A stretch of DNA of 5,421 nucleotides, taken from Desulfuromonadaceae bacterium (GTDB lineage: Bacteria > Desulfobacterota > Desulfuromonadia > Desulfuromonadales > Geopsychrobacteraceae). The stretch is from NCBI GenBank assembly GCA_016744555.1, contig JADGED010000166.1:1-5421 (forward strand). The letters run 5' to 3'. Of this stretch, positions 1 through 5,421 are shown one piece after another (position 1 is the first letter of the stretch; every line of letters starts with the position of its first letter). The position numbers and the translations under genes are program-made. The notes under the pieces are model-generated. The model worked only from the letters and a program-made list of their open reading frames with translations, searched no databases and was not told where the DNA came from.

Positions 1-2
1 CT

Positions 3-908
3 ATTACTCTTGGTAACTTTGATGGTGTCCATTTGGGTCATCGTGAATTGTTTCGTTCTGTAGTTAAATTATCTAGGAAGTTGAATTGCCCATCTGTAGT
101 TTACACTTTTGATCCACACCCTCTTAAGTTATTGGCACCAGAAGTAGCACCGCAATTGCTAAATACTCCACAAGAAAAACAACGCCTGATCGCTGCATCA
201 CATATTGATTACTTGATTGAATCCCCATTCACTGCTGCCTTTGCTACAATGTCACCAGAGGCATTTGTTACAGATATTTTACTGGAAAAATTAAAAATGC
301 AGGCATTGGTGGTTGGCTACGATTATGCATTTGGTAAAGGGCGGCGTGGTGATGTCGATTTTTTGCAACAGTATGGTGAAGCAAAAGGTTTTAGTGTCGA
401 GGTTTTGCAACCGGTTGGAGCTGATGGGGTCCCGTATAGTTCCACCCTTGTTCGAACGCTGGTAGCTTCGGGAGATGTGTCTGGGGCAGTTAGTTTGTTG
501 GGACGACAGTATAATTTAGATGGACGGGTCGTTCCAGGAGATCAGCGTGGTCGTGAGCTTGGCTTCCCTACTGCTAACCTAGTGACTGATAAGGAATTAC
601 TCCCTGCACCTGGGGTGTATGCAGTTAAGGTTCGCCATGCCGAGCAGGAGTATAGCGGGGTGGTTAATTTAGGTAGGCGACCTACTTTCGGATGTAATGC
701 AGCAACAATTGAAGTTCACTTGCTCGATTTTAGTGGTGATCTGTATGGTAAAAATTTACGTATTTATTTTGTAGAGCGTTTACGTGATGAACAAAAATTT
801 GCTAATATTGCAGAATTGATTGCTGCTATTTCAGCAGATGTACTGAAGGCGAGGCAAGTATTGTCAGCGGTACAGATTGTTCAGTTTCGGGAATATCTAT
901 CTTTATAG
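3..908 (+). CDS. ribF: Bifunctional riboflavin kinase / FMN adenylyltransferase (FAD synthetase), 5'-truncated by the window edge
   Basis: This cytoplasmic enzyme phosphorylates riboflavin to FMN and then adenylylates FMN to FAD. The reading frame is open from base 3 and gives 301 codons before the TAG at 906-908. The family is usually about 305-320 residues, so only about 10-20 N-terminal residues are missing. The N-terminal adenylyltransferase domain shows the nucleotidyltransferase signature GNFDGVHLGH (bases 12-41), and its SSTLVR motif lies at 438-455. The C-terminal riboflavin kinase domain follows, with GRELGFPTANL (PTAN motif, GFPTANL at 561-581), PAPGVYAV, and the EVHLLDF segment whose Glu (711-713) is the expected catalytic base. 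The RLRDEQKF segment and closing helix are intact. A TTG at 33 could be taken as a start, but it lies inside the HLGH motif, so it is not the real start. No frameshift or missing motif is visible. aroE follows 19 bases downstream on the same strand. Confidence 0.96.
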   Translation: MTLGNFDGVHLGHRELFRSVVKLSRKLNCPSVVYTFDPHPLKLLAPEVAPQLLNTPQEKQRLIAASHIDYLIESPFTAAFATMSPEAFVTDILLEKLKMQALVVGYDYAFGKGRRGDVDFLQQYGEAKGFSVEVLQPVGADGVPYSSTLVRTLVASGDVSGAVSLLGRQYNLDGRVVPGDQRGRELGFPTANLVTDKELLPAPGVYAVKVRHAEQEYSGVVNLGRRPTFGCNAATIEVHLLDFSGDLYGKNLRIYFVERLRDEQKFANIAELIAAISADVLKARQVLSAVQIVQFREYLSL

Positions 909-927
909 TTTGATGATTGGTTGACTG

Positions 928-1785
928 ATGTCGTTATCTGGAAAAAGCCGCGTGTATGGTGTTTTGGGTGATCCAATTGCCCATTCACTCTCTCCTTTAA
1001 TGCAAAATCATGCTTTTCAACAGCAAAAGCTTGACGCAGTTTATGTCCCATTTTTAGTTCATCCAGATGCATTGTCTAGTGCTGTTGCAGGGCTTCGTTC
1101 GCTAGGCGTAGCCGGAGTTAATGTAACAATCCCCCACAAGGAAGCAATAATCCCTTTGCTTGATAAAGTTGATTCATCTGCACAGCGAATAGGGGCAGTA
1201 AACACTGTGGTTAACAATAGTGGTATTCTTACTGGGTATAATACCGATAGTAGTGGTTTTTTACGTGCGCTCCAGTACGATTTAAAGTTTAGTCCTCAGG
1301 GTGCTAAGGTTGTTGTATTGGGTGCGGGAGGTGCATCTCGTGCAGCAATTATTGCTTTAGCTGGAGCAGGGGTAGAAACAATTTGTATCGTAAACCGCAA
1401 TCAATCCAGAAGTGAGAGACTTATCGGTGAATTTTCATCGTACTTTCCGTCAGCTTCCTTTGCAGCAGTAACATATAGTGATTCTGAATATTTGCAGTAT
1501 CTTTCTGCGTGTGATCTTGTTGTTAATACTACCCCGGTTGGTCTTCTTGGTTCTGAAGTGGGCATATTACCATTGGAGAATATTAAAGGTAGTGCATTAA
1601 TATATGATATGGTATATTCATTAACCGATACGCCATTGGTTAAACTTGCTCGGTCTGCTGGGTTGGTATGTACTGACGGTTTGGGGATGTTGGCTGCTCA
1701 AGGTGAGGATGCTTTTTGGCATTGGACTAAAATCAGGTTGCCAGCCGGTTTTATGTATGATTTTTTATTGAAATCAATTAAATGA
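928..1785 (+). CDS. aroE: Shikimate dehydrogenase (NADP+)
   Basis: This cytoplasmic enzyme reduces 3-dehydroshikimate to shikimate with NADPH, the fourth step of the chorismate pathway to aromatic amino acids. The protein has 285 residues, normal for AroE. The substrate-binding segment GDPIAHSLSP is at about 14-23, with the paired serines S20 and S22. NVTIPHKE carries the catalytic Lys71, GAVNT carries Asn92, and GYNTD carries the catalytic Asp107. The NADP-binding loop GAGGASRA is at 132-139, followed by NRNQSR at 156-161, whose arginines fit NADP rather than NAD preference. NTTPVG and a C-terminal QGEDAFWHWT helix complete the fold. ATG 928 is the first usable start, because an in-frame TGA lies at 922-924. 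Its upstream region has no good Shine-Dalgarno sequence, so translation may be coupled to ribF, 19 bases upstream. The stop overlaps an ATG (ATGA, 1782-1785). The quinate-dehydrogenase-like paralogue YdiB is an alternative, but a single aroE in a housekeeping setting is more likely. Confidence 0.96.
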   Translation: MSLSGKSRVYGVLGDPIAHSLSPLMQNHAFQQQKLDAVYVPFLVHPDALSSAVAGLRSLGVAGVNVTIPHKEAIIPLLDKVDSSAQRIGAVNTVVNNSGILTGYNTDSSGFLRALQYDLKFSPQGAKVVVLGAGGASRAAIIALAGAGVETICIVNRNQSRSERLIGEFSSYFPSASFAAVTYSDSEYLQYLSACDLVVNTTPVGLLGSEVGILPLENIKGSALIYDMVYSLTDTPLVKLARSAGLVCTDGLGMLAAQGEDAFWHWTKIRLPAGFMYDFLLKSIK

Positions 1786-1811
1786 AAATTAATATGGAAG
1801 GGTTGGGGTAG
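1782..1811 (+). other. Possible 9-codon mini open frame linking aroE to pilB
   Basis: ATG at 1782 overlaps the aroE stop as ATGA. It reads nine codons (MKINMEGLG) to a TAG at 1809-1811, which is followed with no gap by the pilB ATG at 1812, in the same frame. The arrangement would let a ribosome ending aroE re-initiate and then pass to pilB. The pilB Shine-Dalgarno candidate lies inside the mini frame. It does not look like a lost PilB N-terminus, since the RLG motif already begins at PilB residue 5, as in homologues I remember. Nothing shows that it is translated, and it may be chance in AT-rich sequence. Confidence 0.25.
1796..1802 (+). promoter_or_regulatory. Ribosome binding site of pilB
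   Basis: GGAAGGG ends 9 bases before ATG 1812, a purine-rich Shine-Dalgarno match at slightly long spacing. A second G run, GGGG at 1805-1808, is too close to the start to be the main site. This supports ATG 1812 as the start; the in-frame TAG at 1809-1811 excludes any longer product. Confidence 0.6.
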
Positions 1812-3515
1812 ATGGGAGTTGGTAGACTTGGAGAGTTGCTGGTTAGAAATCAGCTTATTTCTGACAATCAGTTGGCAAATGCAATATCTGAACAAAAAAA
1901 AGATGGAACTAGGCTTGGTGCCGCACTGGTTAAATTAGGTTATGTACAAGAACATGATCTAGCATCTTTTTTATCAAAACATTATGGTGTTCCATCTATT
2001 GATTTATCTCAGTTCGATATTGATCCAGCTGTAGTTGAGCTGGTCCCATCCGAAGTTGCACAAAAATACCAATTAGTACCCATAAATAGAGCAGGAGCAA
2101 CGTTGATTGTTGCTATGGCCGACCCTTCAAATATCTTTGCAATTGATGACATTAAATTTATGACTGGATTTAATGTTGAAGTTGTTGTTGCTGCTGAAGC
2201 AGCTATTAAAGATGCTATTGATAAGTTTTATGATCAAAGTTCAACCATGGCCGATGCGTTAGAGGGTCTAGAAGACCTAGAAGATCTTGAACTTGTTGAT
2301 GATTCTTCGTTTGATGACGTTGGTGAAATGGAGCGTGCTAGTGAGGATGCTCCGGTTGTTAAATTAGTTAACTTGATTTTAACTGATGCTATTAAGAAAA
2401 AGGCTTCAGATATCCATATAGAACCGTACGAACACTCTTTCCGTGTTCGTTACCGAATTGATGGTGTCCTTTACGAGGTGATGAAACCACCAAAAAAATT
2501 AAAAAATGCAATTACTTCAAGGGTTAAGATCATGGCAACCCTAGATATTGCCGAAAGACGTTTGCCGCAAGATGGGCGAATCAAAATCAAGATGTCGCGT
2601 AATCAGGAGATGGATTATCGGGTTAGTTGTTTGCCAACCTTGTTTGGTGAAAAAATAGTTCTTCGCTTGTTGGACAAAAGTAGTCTGCAGCTTGATATGA
2701 CTAAGCTTGGTTACGAAGAAGAAGCTTTGGCTTGGTTTAAAAAAGAGATTCACAAACCGTTTGGAATGGTTTTGGTTACCGGTCCTACTGGTAGTGGTAA
2801 AACCGTTTCACTTTATTCGGCTCTTTCTGATTTGAATAAGGTGTCAGAAAATATATCTACGGCTGAGGATCCAGTTGAATTTAACTTTGCTGGAATTAAT
2901 CAGGTGCAAATGCATGAAGATATCGGCCTTAACTTTGCGACTGCTTTACGGGCATTTTTGCGCCAGGATCCTGATATTATCATGATTGGTGAGATCCGGG
3001 ATTTTGAAACAGCAGAAATCGGAGTTAAGGCAGCCCTTACCGGTCACATGGTTTTATCTACATTGCATACTAACGATGCTCCAAGCACTATTAACCGCTT
3101 GTTGAATATGGGAATAGAACCATTTCTGGTTGCATCTGCTGTTAATTTAATATCTGCACAGAGACTTGGTAGACGGGTATGCTCTGAATGTAAGGAGCCA
3201 GAAAAACATTCTAAAGAAGCCCTTCTCGCTGCCGGAATACCAGAAGCTAAGATAGGAAAGTTCACTACATATACTGGTCGCGGTTGTAGTGTATGTAATG
3301 ATACTGGTTACAAAGGACGGATTGGTATTTATCAGGTAATGCCGATGTTTGAGGATATTAAAGAGATGGTGTTGTCTGGTGCCAATACTGCGGAAATTAA
3401 GCAAGAATCAATGCGCCTTGGCGTTAAAACTATGCGACAGTCGGCCCTAACTAAACTTGAAGAGGGACAGACTACGCTAGAAGAGGTCTTACGTGTAACG
3501 GTTGCTGATGATTAG
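1812..3515 (+). CDS. pilB: Type IV pilus assembly (extension) ATPase PilB
   Basis: PilB is the cytoplasmic hexameric ATPase that drives pilin polymerisation through PilC. The protein has 567 residues, the usual PilB length. The N-terminus is an MshEN-type domain with two RLG-led 24-residue motifs (residues 5-28 and 34-57), separated by five residues, as in c-di-GMP-binding MshEN domains. Its second part runs to about residue 145. An acidic linker (about 146-175) follows, with LED repeats. The N2 domain begins with the conserved APVVKLVN and ASDIHIEP segments. The ATPase core has Walker A GPTGSGKT (324-331, Lys330), an Asp box AEDPVEF (from 351), Walker B IIMIGE with Glu394, and a His box GHMVLSTLHTNDA (411-423, His412 and His419). 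Four cysteines, 457/460 and 492/495, form the zinc-binding CxxC pairs of PilB/GspE proteins, which PilT lacks. GspE of a type II secretion system is the alternative, but the pilT and pilC neighbours favour PilB. The gene lies 26 bases after aroE and 57 bases before pilT. Confidence 0.96.
   Translation: MGVGRLGELLVRNQLISDNQLANAISEQKKDGTRLGAALVKLGYVQEHDLASFLSKHYGVPSIDLSQFDIDPAVVELVPSEVAQKYQLVPINRAGATLIVAMADPSNIFAIDDIKFMTGFNVEVVVAAEAAIKDAIDKFYDQSSTMADALEGLEDLEDLELVDDSSFDDVGEMERASEDAPVVKLVNLILTDAIKKKASDIHIEPYEHSFRVRYRIDGVLYEVMKPPKKLKNAITSRVKIMATLDIAERRLPQDGRIKIKMSRNQEMDYRVSCLPTLFGEKIVLRLLDKSSLQLDMTKLGYEEEALAWFKKEIHKPFGMVLVTGPTGSGKTVSLYSALSDLNKVSENISTAEDPVEFNFAGINQVQMHEDIGLNFATALRAFLRQDPDIIMIGEIRDFETAEIGVKAALTGHMVLSTLHTNDAPSTINRLLNMGIEPFLVASAVNLISAQRLGRRVCSECKEPEKHSKEALLAAGIPEAKIGKFTTYTGRGCSVCNDTGYKGRIGIYQVMPMFEDIKEMVLSGANTAEIKQESMRLGVKTMRQSALTKLEEGQTTLEEVLRVTVADD
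2268..2294 (+). repeat. Short tandem 9-base repeat in the acidic linker of pilB
   Basis: CTAGAAGAC (2268-2276) is followed directly by CTAGAAGAT (2277-2285) and a decayed third unit CTTGAACTT (2286-2294), encoding LED-LED-LEL at residues 153-161. The repeat stays in frame and lies in the flexible acidic linker between the N-terminal domain and the ATPase part. It probably arose by slippage or duplication where length is tolerated. Confidence 0.6.
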
Positions 3516-3556
3516 GTAGCTTTTTAGGTTAATACCATGCAAATTAAATGATAAGT

Positions 3557-3563
3557 GAAAGGA
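3557..3563 (+). promoter_or_regulatory. Ribosome binding site of pilT (decides the start)
   Basis: GAAAGGA ends 9 bases before ATG 3573. A longer reading starting at GTG 3555 would put this Shine-Dalgarno sequence inside the coding region and has no comparable site of its own, so ATG 3573 is preferred. Confidence 0.7.
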
Positions 3564-3572
3564 TTTACCCTT

Positions 3573-4679
3573 ATGGCTAATATGCATCAACTGTTAAAAG
3601 CTATGATCGAACAAGGTGCTTCAGATTTACATATTTCAACCGGCACTACCCCGCAATTCAGAGTTGATGGTGAGATGTCACCAATTAGCGGGGAAAGATT
3701 GACGTCGGCTGAAACTAAAACCCTTTGCTATAGTGTCTTGACCGATTCACAAAAGCGAAAGTTTGAAGAAGAAAATGAGCTAGATCTTTCGTTTGGGATA
3801 AAGGGGTTGTCGCGTTTTCGGGGGAATATATTTGTCCAGCGTGGAGCAGTTGCCGGTGCTTTTCGAGCCATCCCGTTTGAAATTAAAAGCTTTGACGATT
3901 TGGGTTTGCCTAAAGTAGTCCGAGGATTATCAGAAAAGCCGCGTGGTTTGATTCTTGTGACTGGCCCAACTGGAAGTGGTAAAACTACAACATTGGCTGC
4001 TATTATAGATGCAATTAATAATAATCGCAGTGATCATATTATAACCATTGAAGATCCTATAGAGTATTTGCATCCGCATAAAAAGTGTTTGGTCAATCAG
4101 CGTGAGATCGGTGCTGATACTGAGTCTTTTAAAAAAGCGTTAAAGTATATTTTACGGCAGGATCCAGATGTTGTTCTGCTGGGAGAATTACGTGATATTG
4201 AAACAGTTGAAGCCGCACTAACTATTGCGGAAACTGGCCACCTTTGTTTTGCTACTTTGCATACTAATTCATGTGTTCAAACAATAAATCGTATTGTCGA
4301 CGTTTTCCCCCAAAATCAACAATCGCAGATCCGTACACAGCTCTCTTTTGTCCTTGAAGGGGTGCTATCACAAACTCTATTGCCGCAAGCGAGTGGTAAG
4401 GGACGGGTTATGGCTCTAGAGGTTATGGTGCCAACGCCTGCAATTAGAAACTTAATTCGAGAGGATAAGATTCACCAAATTTATTCGCAAATGCAGATCG
4501 GGCAGGATAAATTTGGCATGCAAACTTTAAATCAATCATTGTTTTTGTTGGCTCATTCTCGTCAAATTAGCAGAGATGAGGCAATGAGACGTTCTCCTGA
4601 TATTGAGGAGCTTAATCAAATGTTTGCAAACCCAGCTTCAGTATTGAGTCGAAGAAGTGCTATTAGTGCCTCGCGGTAA
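3573..4679 (+). CDS. pilT: Type IV pilus retraction ATPase PilT
   Basis: PilT is the cytoplasmic hexameric ATPase that powers pilus depolymerisation, giving twitching motility and force-generating retraction. From ATG 3573 the protein has 368 residues (MANMHQLL...), close to the family's 345-370. The N-terminal PAS-like domain carries ASDLHIS near residue 15-21. The ATPase core has Walker A GPTGSGKT (131-138, Lys137), an Asp box TIEDPIEY (Glu160), Walker B VVLLGE with Glu205 inside RQDPDVVLLGELRD, and a His box GHLCFATLHTN (222-232, His223 and His230). The PilT-specific AIRNLIRE motif is at 290-297, known in the family as needed for retraction. There are no CxxC zinc pairs, which separates it from PilB. 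PilU is the main alternative, but AIRNLIRE and the place between pilB and pilC favour PilT. It resembles the PilT4 subtype placed in this cluster in Geobacter, as far as I remember. GTG 3555 would add six residues and is less likely. pilC follows after 61 AT-rich bases. Confidence 0.95.
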   Translation: MANMHQLLKAMIEQGASDLHISTGTTPQFRVDGEMSPISGERLTSAETKTLCYSVLTDSQKRKFEEENELDLSFGIKGLSRFRGNIFVQRGAVAGAFRAIPFEIKSFDDLGLPKVVRGLSEKPRGLILVTGPTGSGKTTTLAAIIDAINNNRSDHIITIEDPIEYLHPHKKCLVNQREIGADTESFKKALKYILRQDPDVVLLGELRDIETVEAALTIAETGHLCFATLHTNSCVQTINRIVDVFPQNQQSQIRTQLSFVLEGVLSQTLLPQASGKGRVMALEVMVPTPAIRNLIREDKIHQIYSQMQIGQDKFGMQTLNQSLFLLAHSRQISRDEAMRRSPDIEELNQMFANPASVLSRRSAISASR

Positions 4680-4740
4680 TTTTGTACTTAATAAAAATAT
4701 ATATAATTTAACGATAGATAAAAATTGAAAGGGGTTGACC
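4680..4740 (+). promoter_or_regulatory. AT-rich pilT-pilC gap with a possible weak internal promoter
   Basis: These 61 bases are almost all A and T up to about 4726. They contain a perfect TATAAT hexamer at 4702-4707. The only TTG-led -35 candidate, TTGTAC at 4682-4687, matches poorly and is only 14 bases away, so a normal sigma-70 promoter is doubtful. A perfect hexamer is also easily produced by chance in such sequence. No hairpin followed by a T tract is seen, so a terminator is not supported. Confidence 0.2.
4727..4734 (+). promoter_or_regulatory. Ribosome binding site of pilC
   Basis: GAAAGGGG ends 6 bases before ATG 4741, a strong purine-rich Shine-Dalgarno sequence at good spacing. 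It fixes the pilC start. Confidence 0.75.
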
Positions 4741-5421
4741 ATGCCAACATTTGCTTGGACGGGTCGTTCGCGTGACGGTAAAACAACCAAGGGAACTATG
4801 GAAGCGGCTAGTGAGTCGATGGTTGTTGCTAATTTGCGCCGCCAAGGTGTGCAAGCGAACAAGGTTAAGGAAGCTGGTAAAGGATTAAACGCAGACATTA
4901 ATATAGGTTTTCTTAAGCAAAAGATTACGACTAAAGACTTAGTCGTTTTTACTCGCCAATTTGCCACTATGATAGACGCAGGTTTACCATTAGTACAGTG
5001 CCTTGATATCCTTTCTTCGCAGCAGGACAATAAAACGTTTAAAGAAGTTCTCGTCAAGGTTAAGGAAGACGTTGAGTCAGGGTCAACCTTTGCTGATGCT
5101 TTAAAGAAGCACCCAAACCCTTTTAATGAACTCTATGTAAACTTAGTTGCTGCTGGTGAAGTTGGTGGTATTTTGGATACTATTTTAAACCGTTTAGCTG
5201 TTTATATCGAAAAAGCTTTAAAACTGAAAAAACAGGTAAAAAGTGCGATGACTTATCCTGTAACTATTATTAGCATCGCATTTGTGGTTATTGCGGTAAT
5301 CTTGGTATTTGTAATTCCTTCATTTGAAAAAATGTTTGCCGACATGGGCTCGGCGCTGCCCATCCCCACCCAGATGGTTGTAACGCTAAGTAATTTTGTG
5401 GTGGGGAATATAGGATGGATG
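4741..5421 (+). CDS. pilC: Type IV pilus inner-membrane platform protein PilC (GspF family), 3' end beyond the window
   Basis: PilC is the polytopic inner-membrane protein that couples the PilB and PilT motors to pilin addition and removal. The frame from ATG 4741 stays open for 227 codons to the window edge; the family is about 400 residues, so just over half is present. The start MPTFAWTGRSRDGK is typical of PilC (an F-x-W/Y-x-G/A-x-x-x-x-G opening). The first GspF domain runs from about residue 65, with FTRQFATMIDAGLPL (70-84), the ESGSTFADAL segment (112-121) and GEVGGILD (139-146). The GspF-family stretch QVKSAMTYP (165-173) leads into a hydrophobic membrane segment at about 173-193, ending VIPSFEKMF. 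A second hydrophobic stretch begins near 212 and is cut by the edge. The second GspF domain and remaining membrane segments should lie downstream. No frameshift is visible. GspF of a type II secretion system is the alternative, made unlikely by the adjacent pilT. Confidence 0.94.
   Translation, partial: MPTFAWTGRSRDGKTTKGTMEAASESMVVANLRRQGVQANKVKEAGKGLNADINIGFLKQKITTKDLVVFTRQFATMIDAGLPLVQCLDILSSQQDNKTFKEVLVKVKEDVESGSTFADALKKHPNPFNELYVNLVAAGEVGGILDTILNRLAVYIEKALKLKKQVKSAMTYPVTIISIAFVVIAVILVFVIPSFEKMFADMGSALPIPTQMVVTLSNFVVGNIGWM

Noticed and set aside
1700..1811. Sigma-54 promoter (TGGC...TTGC type) before pilB
   Set aside because: GG and GC doublets are present but I found no pair at the required spacing with flanking consensus.
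881..3404. Several minus-strand open frames of 63-85 codons (881-1072, 1698-1895, 2541-2753, 3044-3265, 3147-3404)
   Set aside because: All are antisense to conserved coding regions of ribF, aroE or pilB, without recognisable protein features.
3537..3580. Tiny frames in the pilB-pilT gap (ATG 3537, four codons; ATG 3548, ten codons overlapping the pilT start)
   Set aside because: Very short, without ribosome binding sites of their own, and expected by chance in AT-rich sequence; the Shine-Dalgarno at 3557-3563 serves pilT.
2781..4218. Similar nucleotide stretches in pilB and pilT (around the Walker A and Walker B codons), considered as a repeat
   Set aside because: The similarity is explained by shared secretion-ATPase motifs of two ancient paralogues, not by a recent duplication; sequence between the motifs is strongly diverged.
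4680..4740. Rho-independent terminator between pilT and pilC
   Set aside because: The AT-rich tract lacks a GC-rich stem followed by a T run, and pilC continues on the same strand as part of the same machine.
4638..5057. 139-codon open frame on the minus strand
   Set aside because: It lies opposite the end of pilT and the start of pilC, both of which have clear family motifs and, for pilC, a strong ribosome binding site; the minus-strand translation resembles no family I know.
1..5421. CRISPR arrays, tRNA or rRNA genes, insertion sequences, toxin-antitoxin or defence genes
   Set aside because: The window is almost fully occupied by five recognised genes with gaps of at most 61 bases, and none of these features is visible.

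Overview
The window is an ordinary but informative stretch of a Gram-negative bacterial chromosome. It carries five genes, all on the + strand and tightly packed: the 3' part of ribF (flavin cofactor synthesis), aroE (shikimate pathway), pilB and pilT (type IV pilus extension and retraction ATPases), and the 5' half of pilC (inner-membrane platform protein of the same machine). Gaps between genes are 19, 26, 57 and 61 bases, and no terminator-like hairpin with a T tract is visible between them. The simplest reading is one transcription unit, ribF-aroE-pilB-pilT-pilC.

Organism: the PilB, PilT and PilC sequences, and the order pilB-pilT-pilC directly after aroE, resemble what I remember of Geobacter/Desulfuromonas-type Desulfobacterota (formerly Deltaproteobacteria). 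PilB features such as STAEDPVEFNF and a continuous IFAIDDIKFMTG stretch, and a PilT beginning MANMHQLL, fit this. Base composition is AT-leaning (roughly 40% GC by eye), lower than in typical Geobacter, so a low-GC relative is more likely. This assignment comes from memory of family sequences, not from a search.

Layout: 3-908 ribF (start lies outside the window); 928-1785 aroE; 1812-3515 pilB; 3573-4679 pilT; 4741-5421 pilC (runs off the right edge). There is no gene-free stretch longer than 61 bases. The antisense and out-of-frame open frames are shadows of these genes.

How the genes work together: PilB powers pilin polymerisation, PilT powers depolymerisation, and PilC is the membrane platform both motors act on, so the right two thirds of the window is the motor module of a type IVa pilus. 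In related genomes a PilS/PilR two-component pair and the major pilin pilA follow; here that is a prediction for the sequence beyond position 5421. RibF and AroE are housekeeping enzymes with no known mechanistic link to pili.

I see no previously undescribed system. The points most worth a second look are an apparent two-motif c-di-GMP-binding N-terminus on PilB with two departures from consensus, the mini open frame that bridges aroE and pilB, the start-site choice for pilT, and an AT-rich pilT-pilC gap with a TATAAT hexamer.
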